Below, piece after piece: positions 40,797 to 49,756 of a stretch of DNA of 64,000 nt. A model generated the notes under the pieces. That model did no database searches. It worked only from the letters and a program-made list of their open reading frames with translations, and was not told where the DNA came from. The stretch's first letter is position 1. Each line of letters opens with the position of its first letter. Location: the NCBI RefSeq assembly GCF_014858725.1, contig NZ_AQGV01000015.1, positions 1,203,805 through 1,267,804 on the forward strand, given 5' to 3'. This DNA is from Pseudoalteromonas aurantia 208 (lineage in GTDB: Bacteria; Pseudomonadota; Gammaproteobacteria; Enterobacterales; Alteromonadaceae). Made by a program: the position numbers and the translations under genes.

Positions 40797-42713
40797 CTAT
40801 TTACTGTCAGGTAACCAAATACTTGTCCCCGTTGAGGCAATATGATTGACATTGCCTTTGAGCACTTTAGTGCCGACGTTGTGTGACGTTTCGGGGCGAC
40901 TTACAAGATAGCCTTGAACACATCGGATCCCCATACTTTTGACCAGTTCGAACTGTTCGGCTTGCTCAACACCTTCAGCAACAATTTTAAGTCCAAGTTG
41001 GTTACCCAGCTCGCTGATTGAGTTCAGTATTTTATGATATTTCTGATTTTGACTGGCCTGTGTAATAAATAGTTTATCAATTTTAATAACATCAATTGGC
41101 AGGTCTGCAAGTGTGCTAAGCGAACTAAATCCAGTACCAAAATCATCAATCGCAATCGTTACACCCGCTCGGCGACAGGCCTCAAGTTGCTCGATGATTT
41201 CTTCACTGGCTGTGATAAGCGTTGATTCTGTAATTTCAAGCATCAGTGAACTGGCCGGCAGTCCTGTTTTTTCTAATGTTTGTTCAACCCATTTGGCGAT
41301 TGGCCGGTGTTTTAACTGAATTCCAGATACATTGACTGAGATTTTGACCTTTTTCATTCCGGCATTGTGCCATGCCGACATTTGACGACATGACTCTAAT
41401 AATATCCAATCCCCTAACTCCAAGATGAGGTTTGACTCTTCTGCAATCGGAATAAATTCAGCAGGGGGTATCAATCCTTCTATGGGGTGATGCCAACGTA
41501 TTAGCGCTTCAAAGTAATCAATTGCACAGTCTTCAACATGTACTATTGGTTGAAAAGATAAATGAAAGTTTTGCGATGCAATTGCGAGTCGTAACTCTTC
41601 TAATAGGTAGTGATAGCGACGGATTTTACTGCCCATTTCTGGAGAATAAACTTTGAAAATACCTCGACCGTCGGTTTTTGCTCGATACATTGCAACATCA
41701 GCCATTTGCAACAAGGCGTGCGGGTGAGAAGCACTCTCTGGGTAGATAGCAATACCAATACTCGCGCCAATTTTAACTATTTTATTGCCGAGCACAAAAT
41801 CTCTTTCGATTTCATTTAAAATAGTTTGTGACACGCGGGTACAAAAGCTAGCGTCTTCAATTTTGGGAATAAATATTGAAAATTCATCCCCCCCTAAGCG
41901 AGATAAATTTTGTTCGAGGCCATGGATTGGGTGGATATCTTGAATATCATACTGCTTGACGATGCTGGATAAGCGATTTGCAACTTGAATAAGAATTTCA
42001 TCACCAAAGCTATGGCCAAATGAATCATTAACTTGTTTAAACCCATCTAAGTCAATAAATAGTAAGCCACAATGTTGGTGCTTTTTTTCGGCTTCTGTTA
42101 ATTGAATATCTAGATGTTCTAGATAGGCATGGCGATCGATGAGCTGAGTCAATTTATCTTGATATAGGTTGCTATCTGTTTGTAGTTTAATACGATCAAC
42201 GTTATCTGCTATGACATGGACTGCATGGCTTATTTGCGCTAGTAGTCCACCATGCTGCAAAATTTGAGTTTTGATATCAAGAGATTCTAGTAATTTAGTC
42301 ACGTCGGTGCGGACCAAGTTTAGCGCGATGTTATGCCTATATTTTTTCCGTTCAGCCCTAAACAGATAGATTAGTGTGAATATCAACATACAAAAACTCA
42401 CCAAAGCAGTTGGCGATAACAATGTGGTTGTTAGTAATTCTGAGTTTTTAGCGAGTATTAAATTATCGTTATGCTTATCTAAAAGTACGAACGTGTCGTC
42501 TTGATAGGTGAAAAACTGTTGACCAAATATGAATAGCTGATACCAAGGCGTTGGCATTTCTGAGCTTGAATGATCAGCAATTTCAACTAGTGATATATTA
42601 TTAAATCCCAAGCGAGCATCGACGCAGGTCTTCGAAAAAAGTATGTTAAAAACATAGCCAAATAAAAACGTGCTCACTGCTAAAAAGCTTAATACTTTTA
42701 ATGTTTTACTCAT
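40797..42713 (-). CDS. Membrane GGDEF-EAL cyclic di-GMP protein
   Basis: A 638-residue inner-membrane protein. TM1 is at ~5-27, a short periplasmic region (~28-100) carries Cys and Trp, and TM2 is at ~101-118. A linker leads to a GGDEF domain with LGGDEFSIF at about 275 and GFKQVNDSFGHSFGD before it, then an EAL domain with YFEALIRWHHP and LMLEITESTLI, DDFGTGFSSL, IDVIKIDKLFI and VAEGVEQ. The key residues of both activities look intact, so it could be bifunctional. The signal for the periplasmic part is unknown. It is convergent with the Lrp-type regulator and divergent from the glycogen operon. Confidence 0.92.
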   Translation of the reverse strand: MSKTLKVLSFLAVSTFLFGYVFNILFSKTCVDARLGFNNISLVEIADHSSSEMPTPWYQLFIFGQQFFTYQDDTFVLLDKHNDNLILAKNSELLTTTLLSPTALVSFCMLIFTLIYLFRAERKKYRHNIALNLVRTDVTKLLESLDIKTQILQHGGLLAQISHAVHVIADNVDRIKLQTDSNLYQDKLTQLIDRHAYLEHLDIQLTEAEKKHQHCGLLFIDLDGFKQVNDSFGHSFGDEILIQVANRLSSIVKQYDIQDIHPIHGLEQNLSRLGGDEFSIFIPKIEDASFCTRVSQTILNEIERDFVLGNKIVKIGASIGIAIYPESASHPHALLQMADVAMYRAKTDGRGIFKVYSPEMGSKIRRYHYLLEELRLAIASQNFHLSFQPIVHVEDCAIDYFEALIRWHHPIEGLIPPAEFIPIAEESNLILELGDWILLESCRQMSAWHNAGMKKVKISVNVSGIQLKHRPIAKWVEQTLEKTGLPASSLMLEITESTLITASEEIIEQLEACRRAGVTIAIDDFGTGFSSLSTLADLPIDVIKIDKLFITQASQNQKYHKILNSISELGNQLGLKIVAEGVEQAEQFELVKSMGIRCVQGYLVSRPETSHNVGTKVLKGNVNHIASTGTSIWLPDSK

Positions 42714-43179
42714 AATTGGCTAAATCCAGAACCTTAAATTAACTCGCGCTTTGACGTGACACCCTATTATACATATCTAAGCCATTAGAATTATAATCTT
42801 TTACACCCTTTTTTCCTTTATTTCAATTAAGTTTACTGCTTACCACGATTATTGCAAAAGGAATAAACAATACAATGATTGTAGTCAATCTTTAGATAAA
42901 TTCACTTTACATGAGAAGAGTTCTCACCTAATTTTTAATAACTCTCACAATTTGGTCTATGTTTTGCTAATTATACTAGCAAGAATGAAAATTTAGACTT
43001 AAATGGTATTAAATAGCACCTAGTTGGTGCAAATACTGAACTGTTGCACTGTCATAAAGCATAAATATTGTTTTGTTGTAATGTGCAATGATGCCCACCG
43101 TTTCCGATTGTTGAGTAGTTAAAAGCACGGCGCAGGGGCAAGGACGTAATTACCCAAAACGATTTATTTGGAGCCTGCT
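42714..43179. other. Leader and promoter region of the glycogen operon
   Basis: About 466 bp between two divergent genes. TTGCTA-ATTATAC-TAGCAA (42964-42982) is an inverted repeat that contains a TATACT-like -10. GCACC-TAGTT-GGTGC (43016-43030) is a small hairpin. They may be the operator and 5' leader of the operon; no named regulator site was recognised. Confidence 0.4.
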
Positions 43180-43485
43180 ATGTTAACAAAACGTTTTTTT
43201 AAAACAAAAGACGAAGCTGAAGTCACATTCGCATTTTCTCACCCTGAAGCAAAAAAAGTGCAACTGGTTGCTGAGTTTACAGATTGGGAACCCGTGACGA
43301 TGAAGTTTAATAAAAAGGAACGGACGTTTAAGAGCAAATATCGCTTACCAACAGATAAACAGTTCCATTTTAGATATTTGATTGATGGAGAGCTATGGGA
43401 TAACGACCACAAAGCAGATGCTTATGTTACCAATAGTTTTGGCACACAAAATAGTGTGGTAAATACCCAAAAAACAGCGCTGTAG
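43180..43485 (+). CDS. Small CBM48 (glycogen-binding) protein
   Basis: A 101-residue protein consisting only of one CBM48/isoamylase-N-like beta domain: VTFAFSHPEAKKVQLVAEFT, then DWEPVTMKFNKKERTFKSKY and FHFRYLIDGELWDNDHKAD. It resembles AMPK-beta glycogen-binding modules. The ATG at 43180 with GGAG at 43170-43173 is the start; the upstream TTG is not needed. As first gene of the glycogen operon it may bind glycogen or escort an enzyme to it. It has no catalytic domain. Confidence 0.85.
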   Translation: MLTKRFFKTKDEAEVTFAFSHPEAKKVQLVAEFTDWEPVTMKFNKKERTFKSKYRLPTDKQFHFRYLIDGELWDNDHKADAYVTNSFGTQNSVVNTQKTAL

Positions 43486-43491
43486 ATACAA

Positions 43492-45480
43492 ATGAGTGGA
43501 TTACAGCAATTATTTTACTTGCATGGTGTTGGCTACGACTATGTTAAGTACACCGGTGAGCATGTCATTTTTGATCAAAATACCCGTAGCCAAGCGTTAC
43601 AGGCTTGCGGCATTGATACCAACGATGAGCAAATTATCGCTGAGTTAAATTATCAGCTAGACGTGGTTCAGTGGCAATCGGTAGTACCTGAAGTCAGCTT
43701 AGTTGATGCTCACTGTAGTACACTGAGCATCAAAGTACCTGCGCATAACAGAGTTACACACGGCGTCATATCAGTTCGAACTATCAACTACGAGCATAAT
43801 TTTGATACTGCGCATTTAAAAGTTACCGGTGAATATTATTATGACAATATAACGTATTTGGAACTAGAGGTACCATTGCCACCGATGCCTATTGGCTATC
43901 ATGATGCTGTTATTTCGTTACCTTGGGGTCAATATAATACTCAAATCTGGTCTACTCCAAATCAATGTTTCAATCCCATAGAAAAAAAGCAATTAGGGAT
44001 ATCAGTCCAACTGTATACGCTAAAAAGCGAGAGAAATTTGGGGATAGGGGACTTTTTAGACCTCGAAGCGTTAATTATTGCCAGTGCTAAATCAGGCTGC
44101 GACTTTGTCTTACTTAACCCTTTGCACTTATTGTTTCCAGATGAGCCAGATAGAGCCAGCCCATATAGCCCAAACCATAGGGGATTAATTAATCCACTTT
44201 ATATTTCATTAGATAACTGCCGTTGGGCACATGACAGTGATGAATATAACGCACTGTTAGAAGCTGCGTCCAAGCTTTTAGAAACTCAAAAGCAAGAACA
44301 ATACATTAATTATAGCTTGATTAGTGACGTTAAACATTCAGTTCTACAGGGACTATATAAAGGGTTTAAGTCTCATGCACCCGAGGATTTAAAAACACAA
44401 TTCATTTGCTATCAATCTGAGCAAAGCACTTTGCTGACAGGTTTAAAGGGAGACGGCTTCGCTGTTTTTTGCCAATGGCTTGCCTCAAGACAACTGCAGA
44501 GGTGTCAAGAAGTTGCAAAGCGAAGTGGGATGTCGGTTGGGTTAATAAATGACTTAGCGGTAGGTTGTGCAGAAGATGGCATTGAATATATAGAAAATAG
44601 TCAATTATATGCTGGAAATGCAAATGTTGGCGCGCCACCGGACCCTTGGGCTGAAGGGGGACAAAATTGGGGGTTGCCCGCTTTAGATCCGGTGAAGATT
44701 AAACATAACCAGTTTAGTTTTTTTAAAACATTAGTGCGCAGTAATTTAAATTATGTAGGTGGACTGCGCATCGATCACGTAATGGCATTGCGCCGGCTTT
44801 GGTGGTGTTTACAAGTAGAGCAGGAACAAAGTGGTTGTTATGTTTACTACCCCTTTGAACATTTAATGGCGATATTGAAAATCGAGTCAAATATTGCTCA
44901 GAGCATGATCATTGGAGAAGACCTCGGGGTTGTGCCGCCAGAGGTGGTTACTTCAATGAAAGAAGCGTCATTATTTGGAAATATTCTTTTCTATTTTGAA
45001 AAAGACCATCATGGAAACTTTGTACCACGTGATTGTTTGCGTGAAGATACGATTTTGATGGTTGCTAATCATGATGTTCCTCCATTTAAGGGCTGGTGGT
45101 ACGGTGATGATTTGCAACTTAAGTATACTTACAATTTGATCACAGAGCGTGAACTCGGTACTGAGCAACAGAAGCGAAGTGTTGAGCGGCAACGATTGTT
45201 AACCTGGCTATCAGAACATGGCAAAAATGGTCTGACGCAAAGTAGTGAGTCGGATGCGATTTATCAGGCGTTACTGATTGTATTAGCAAGTTCACCATCT
45301 AAACTCCTTTGCCTTCAACTCGATGATTTAGATTTTCAATCATTACCAGTAAATATACCAGGCACAGATAAAGAGTACCCTAATTGGCGAAGACGTTTGA
45401 CGCATTCAATTGACGATATTTTTGCGGAACACGCCCATTTCATTAAAAATTTAACGGATATTAGGACAGGTCATGAATAG
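43492..45480 (+). CDS. malQ: 4-alpha-glucanotransferase (amylomaltase)
   Basis: A 662-residue GH77 enzyme that moves glucan segments between maltodextrins. Catalytic regions: GLRIDHVMALRRLWW (nucleophile Asp), IGEDLGVVPPEV (acid/base Glu) and VANHDVPPFKGWW (third Asp). The first ~140 residues form the N-terminal beta-rich extension found in the longer proteobacterial MalQ. It begins 6 bases after the CBM48 gene and its stop overlaps glgB by 8 bases. Here it probably processes maltodextrins left by glycogen phosphorolysis. Confidence 0.95.
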   Translation: MSGLQQLFYLHGVGYDYVKYTGEHVIFDQNTRSQALQACGIDTNDEQIIAELNYQLDVVQWQSVVPEVSLVDAHCSTLSIKVPAHNRVTHGVISVRTINYEHNFDTAHLKVTGEYYYDNITYLELEVPLPPMPIGYHDAVISLPWGQYNTQIWSTPNQCFNPIEKKQLGISVQLYTLKSERNLGIGDFLDLEALIIASAKSGCDFVLLNPLHLLFPDEPDRASPYSPNHRGLINPLYISLDNCRWAHDSDEYNALLEAASKLLETQKQEQYINYSLISDVKHSVLQGLYKGFKSHAPEDLKTQFICYQSEQSTLLTGLKGDGFAVFCQWLASRQLQRCQEVAKRSGMSVGLINDLAVGCAEDGIEYIENSQLYAGNANVGAPPDPWAEGGQNWGLPALDPVKIKHNQFSFFKTLVRSNLNYVGGLRIDHVMALRRLWWCLQVEQEQSGCYVYYPFEHLMAILKIESNIAQSMIIGEDLGVVPPEVVTSMKEASLFGNILFYFEKDHHGNFVPRDCLREDTILMVANHDVPPFKGWWYGDDLQLKYTYNLITERELGTEQQKRSVERQRLLTWLSEHGKNGLTQSSESDAIYQALLIVLASSPSKLLCLQLDDLDFQSLPVNIPGTDKEYPNWRRRLTHSIDDIFAEHAHFIKNLTDIRTGHE

Positions 45481-47701
45481 CATATTAAAACCAACCAATA
45501 AGATACATGACTATTCAGCGCAGCTGGCAGCACTCCAAGCAGGGGTATTTGGTGACCCATTCTCGTTTTTAGGAGCGCATAAAGTCAGTGATACAGAGTA
45601 CGAAGTACGTGTTTATTTGCCGAGTGCGAAACACGTTTCGTTAGTAGGAAAAAACCATAAATCCGTATTTAAACGTTATGTGAACAGTGATTTATTTTTA
45701 ATAAGAGTGAATAAAGATGATCTGCCAATTCCGTATAAGCTAGATGTGGCATATGCAGACCAAACAGTTTTAAAAGACGATGTCTATCGTTTCGGTAGCA
45801 ACTTAAGTGACAGTGTATTGTACTTATTTAATGAGGGGACACTGGAGCATGCATATCGCCATCTTGGCGCCCATTTTGTTTCTCATGAAAATGTAAGTGG
45901 TGTACGGTTTGCTGTGTGGGCTCCGAATGCACAAAGTGTTTCGGTCATTGGCGAGTTTAATTGTTGGCAGCGAACAGAGCATTTCATGCGTAAGCATCCA
46001 GCCAGTGGTATTTGGGAATTGTTTATACCAGCACTGAACGCAGGGCAAATATACAAGTATTCCGTTGTTGACAGTTACGGGAATGTGAAAGATAGAGCGG
46101 ACCCTTTTGCTTTTAAGATGCAACAAGCGCCAGGTACCGCCTCTGTGATACAGCCTTTGACCGTAAGAAAAAAACCTTCATCTAAGCAGTTAAACAACAG
46201 AGCTAAACGCAATGAAGTTGACGCCCCTATTAGCATTTATGAAGTGCAGCTTGGTTCATGGAAACGCCGCGCTGAAGAGGGTAACCGCTTTTTAACCTAT
46301 CGCGAATTAGCGGATGATTTGCTTCCTTATGTAAAGGACTTAGGCTTTACACATCTGCAGTTAATGCCTGTGAGTGAATACCCTTTCGATGGGTCATGGG
46401 GCTATCAACCAGTTGGGTTATTCTCGCCGACAAGCCGTTTTGGGAGTTACGATGATTTCATTTACTTTGTTGAACGGTGTGAAGATGAAAACTTAGGGCT
46501 TTTAATCGACTGGGTGCCAGGGCACTTTCCTTCAGATCCACACGGTTTACATAAATTTGATGGCACACATTTATACGAGCATGCTGACGTTAGGCAAGGT
46601 TTCCACCCAGACTGGAATACCTATATTTATAATTACGATCGACCAGAAGTAAAGAGCTTCCTGCTTGCAAATGCGATGTATTGGCTTAGCGAGTTTAACC
46701 TCGATGGGTTACGGGTGGATGCTGTCGCATCAATGCTTTACTTAGACTACAGTCGTAATGATGGTGAATGGATTGCAAATAAACATGGCGGACGTGAAAA
46801 TCTAGGCGCAATTGCATGTATTCAAGACGTAAATAGTCGATGTTATGGACACAACCCAAATATTATGATGGTTGCAGAAGAGTCAACAGCATGGCCAGGC
46901 GTCACTAATAGTGTTAACAATAACGGGTTAGGCTTCGGGTTCAAGTGGAATATGGGGTGGATGAATGACAGTTTAAATTATGTCAGTCGCGACCCCATTC
47001 ATCGCCGTTATCATCATCATGAAATGACATTCTCTATGGCGTACGCTTATTCTGAAAACTATATCTTGCCACTTAGTCATGATGAAGTCGTTCATGGCAA
47101 AGGGGCATTGTTGAGTAAAATGCCCGGAGATGATTGGCAACAGTTTGCAACATTGAGAGCGTATTACGGTTTTATGTATGCACATCCGGGTAAAAAGCTG
47201 TTGTTTATGGGGAGTGAATTGGCACCTCGGTCAGAATGGGATCACAATCAAGGCTTAGATTGGCAATTACTTGATTCAGCAGCTCATTCGGGAATACAAG
47301 CAACGGTCAAATTATTAAATCACGTCTATAAAAAAGAATGCGCATTGCATGAATGCGATAACTCACCAGCGGGCTTTCAGTGGATTGATGGTGATAATGC
47401 GGAGCAAAGTATTTTTAGTTTTGCCAGGTATGGTCATTCTAAGGATGATCTTATTGTGGTCATTAGTCACTTTACCCCACAAGTGTTTCATCAGTACAAA
47501 ATTGGCGTACCGCTGCGTGGCGTGTATGAAGTTATCTTAAACACAGATGATGAAAACCTACATGGCTCTGGTGTGAAGGCCGTTGCAGCAAAACAGCAAT
47601 TGATTGAATCAACGTCAACCGCTGCGCATGGCTTCGACAATAGTATTGTGCTTACAATTCCTCCTTTAGCCACAGTGTACTTAAAGCGAATTACGGGTTA
47701 A
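45473..47701 (+). CDS. glgB: 1,4-alpha-glucan branching enzyme
   Basis: A 742-residue GH13_9 branching enzyme that makes alpha-1,6 branches in glycogen. Order: N1 domain (DPFSFLGAHK), CBM48 (VRFAVWAPNAQSVSVIGEFN), then the catalytic barrel with Asp in LDGLRVDAVASMLYLDYSR (~414), Glu in MMVAEESTAWPGV (~466) and Asp in LSHDEVVHGKG (~533), and a C-terminal beta domain. The length matches the two-N-domain form of E. coli (728). It overlaps malQ by 8 bases and ends four bases before glgX. Confidence 0.97.
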   Translation: MNSILKPTNKIHDYSAQLAALQAGVFGDPFSFLGAHKVSDTEYEVRVYLPSAKHVSLVGKNHKSVFKRYVNSDLFLIRVNKDDLPIPYKLDVAYADQTVLKDDVYRFGSNLSDSVLYLFNEGTLEHAYRHLGAHFVSHENVSGVRFAVWAPNAQSVSVIGEFNCWQRTEHFMRKHPASGIWELFIPALNAGQIYKYSVVDSYGNVKDRADPFAFKMQQAPGTASVIQPLTVRKKPSSKQLNNRAKRNEVDAPISIYEVQLGSWKRRAEEGNRFLTYRELADDLLPYVKDLGFTHLQLMPVSEYPFDGSWGYQPVGLFSPTSRFGSYDDFIYFVERCEDENLGLLIDWVPGHFPSDPHGLHKFDGTHLYEHADVRQGFHPDWNTYIYNYDRPEVKSFLLANAMYWLSEFNLDGLRVDAVASMLYLDYSRNDGEWIANKHGGRENLGAIACIQDVNSRCYGHNPNIMMVAEESTAWPGVTNSVNNNGLGFGFKWNMGWMNDSLNYVSRDPIHRRYHHHEMTFSMAYAYSENYILPLSHDEVVHGKGALLSKMPGDDWQQFATLRAYYGFMYAHPGKKLLFMGSELAPRSEWDHNQGLDWQLLDSAAHSGIQATVKLLNHVYKKECALHECDNSPAGFQWIDGDNAEQSIFSFARYGHSKDDLIVVISHFTPQVFHQYKIGVPLRGVYEVILNTDDENLHGSGVKAVAAKQQLIESTSTAAHGFDNSIVLTIPPLATVYLKRITG

Positions 47702-47704
47702 CCA

Positions 47705-49756
47705 ATGTTAAATTCATGTCGTGGCAACTGTGTACGTTTTGGTAGTGTAGTAAAAGAGTCTGGCGTAAATTTTGCGGTGTTTGCGCCGTATGCTACTCAA
47801 GTTTATTTGTGTCTTTTTGATACAAGTGGTCACTCGCAAATTGCAATGATCGAGATGTATTTGCATGAGGGAGGCGGCTGGAGCGTATTTGTTGAGCCAT
47901 TGAGAGAAAATACCCTCTATGGATATCGAGTGGATGGTGATTATGACCCGAATACAGGGAGATTATTTAACGTACATAAATTACTGATGGACCCATATAG
48001 TAAAGACTTCTTTGGGGAATTTATGTGGAGTGAACGGCATTTCTGTCATATGCCAGTAGGGACATTGAGTACTTTGGATAACGCCATTGATATGCCTAAA
48101 TCTAAAGTGAGCAATATATCTAAGTATGTGGAAGAGCGACCAAATCATGCATGGTCAAAAACGGTTATTTATGAGTGTCATGTTAAAGGCGCAACCTTTA
48201 AGCACCCTGAAGTTAACCCTGCATTTCGAGGTAAATTTTTAGGACTCTCAGACCCAGCATTTATACGTCATATCAAACGTCTAGGGATAACAACGCTAGA
48301 GTTATTGCCTGTACATGCATTTGTGAGTGAGCAATTTCTTATCACAAAAGGGCTGCGGAACTACTGGGGCTATAATACGCTAAGTTATTTCACACCTCAT
48401 AAGTCTTACTTGGTAGACAATGATATAACTGAGTTCCAACGTATGATGGCGACCTTACATGAGGTTGGAATTGAAGTCATCTTAGATGTGGTTTTCAACC
48501 ATACTGCAGAAGCTGGAATTGATGGTCCGACTTTGTCATTAAAGGGGTTAAATAATCTTGGGTACTATCGACATGTATTAGGGGAGCCCAGTGTATATAT
48601 TAATGACACTGGGTGCGGAAATACTCTCAACATTGACGATCCACAAACATTACGATTGGTTTTAGATAGTTTGCGATATTGGGTCGAAGTAATGGGCGTC
48701 GATGGGTTTAGATTTGACTTAGCCACCATTTTAGCACGCACAGAACATGGTTTTAATGCACGACATGCATTTATGCATGCGGTGTTACAAGACCCAGTTT
48801 TGAGTAGTGCAAAGCTCATTGCTGAGCCTTGGGATATTGGTCCTGGAGGGTATCAGTTAGGGGCTTTTTTGCCACCATGGCGAGAGTGGAATGATAAATA
48901 TAGGGATACTGTTAGGCGTTTTTGGCGCCAAGACGAAGGTGTGTTGCCTGAATTAGCTAAGCGTGTACATGGCTCAAATGACATATTTGAACACAATCGG
49001 CGGGGTCCTTTAAACTCAATAAACTTTGTAACGAGTCATGATGGATACACGTTAGCGGATTGGGTGAGTTACGAAAATAAGCATAACCTCGCTAATGGCG
49101 AAGTGAATCGAGATGGACATAGTGAGAATTATTCGTTCAATTGCGGTGCTGAGGGATTTTCTACCGATATGAAAATAAGTAGCTTAAGGATAAAAATGCA
49201 AAAAAATGCATTGGCCACGCTACTTTTATCTAAAGGGGTGCCAATGCTTGCAGCTGGTACTGAGTTTTCTCATTCTCAAGGCGGTAATAACAATGCTTAT
49301 TGCCAAGATAATCGAACGAACTGGTTAGCGTGGAAATCATCTCAGCTGGATCATGAATTGACGTTCTTTATTCAAGATTTATTGGCGATTAGAAAACAGT
49401 TTAGTGTTTTTCAACATCCTTTCTATGTTCACTCTGATGATAGTCGATTCTCGGTAAGTTGGCTTGATGAAAATGGCGAACAAATGAAAGAGTCTGATTG
49501 GCATAGCGAAGGGCGAAAGTGGCTTTTATATTCAATTCAAGATCGTCAACTAGAGGAGGCATTGTTTATTGTATTTAATGCGCATGATGCTTGTTTAGAC
49601 GCAAGATTACCCAGCGCACCGTTTTCAAAACATTGGCAACTTGCATTAAGTAGTTGTGATTCAGCCAAATATGATAATGCACAAAGTATGTGCACAATCT
49701 CAGCCCAATCCAGTTGGGTATTTACATCGCTAAAAGAGGGAAACATACATGGCTAA
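47705..49756 (+). CDS. glgX: Glycogen debranching enzyme
   Basis: A 683-residue GH13_11 isoamylase-type enzyme that cuts alpha-1,6 links of phosphorylase-limited glycogen. An N-terminal CBM48 precedes the barrel with VDGFRFDLATILAR (nucleophile), LIAEPWDIGPGGYQLGAF (acid/base) and TSHDGYTLADWVSYENKHN. The length is near E. coli GlgX (657). A ribosome site overlaps the glgB stop, and glgP overlaps its end by 8 bases. Isoamylase-like TreX cannot be fully excluded, but the operon supports GlgX. Confidence 0.95.
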   Translation: MLNSCRGNCVRFGSVVKESGVNFAVFAPYATQVYLCLFDTSGHSQIAMIEMYLHEGGGWSVFVEPLRENTLYGYRVDGDYDPNTGRLFNVHKLLMDPYSKDFFGEFMWSERHFCHMPVGTLSTLDNAIDMPKSKVSNISKYVEERPNHAWSKTVIYECHVKGATFKHPEVNPAFRGKFLGLSDPAFIRHIKRLGITTLELLPVHAFVSEQFLITKGLRNYWGYNTLSYFTPHKSYLVDNDITEFQRMMATLHEVGIEVILDVVFNHTAEAGIDGPTLSLKGLNNLGYYRHVLGEPSVYINDTGCGNTLNIDDPQTLRLVLDSLRYWVEVMGVDGFRFDLATILARTEHGFNARHAFMHAVLQDPVLSSAKLIAEPWDIGPGGYQLGAFLPPWREWNDKYRDTVRRFWRQDEGVLPELAKRVHGSNDIFEHNRRGPLNSINFVTSHDGYTLADWVSYENKHNLANGEVNRDGHSENYSFNCGAEGFSTDMKISSLRIKMQKNALATLLLSKGVPMLAAGTEFSHSQGGNNNAYCQDNRTNWLAWKSSQLDHELTFFIQDLLAIRKQFSVFQHPFYVHSDDSRFSVSWLDENGEQMKESDWHSEGRKWLLYSIQDRQLEEALFIVFNAHDACLDARLPSAPFSKHWQLALSSCDSAKYDNAQSMCTISAQSSWVFTSLKEGNIHG

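Noticed and set aside
42964..42982. TTGCTA...TAGCAA as a MalT-type box
   Set aside because: MalT sites have a different core (GGGGA/GAGG), and none is seen before the operon.
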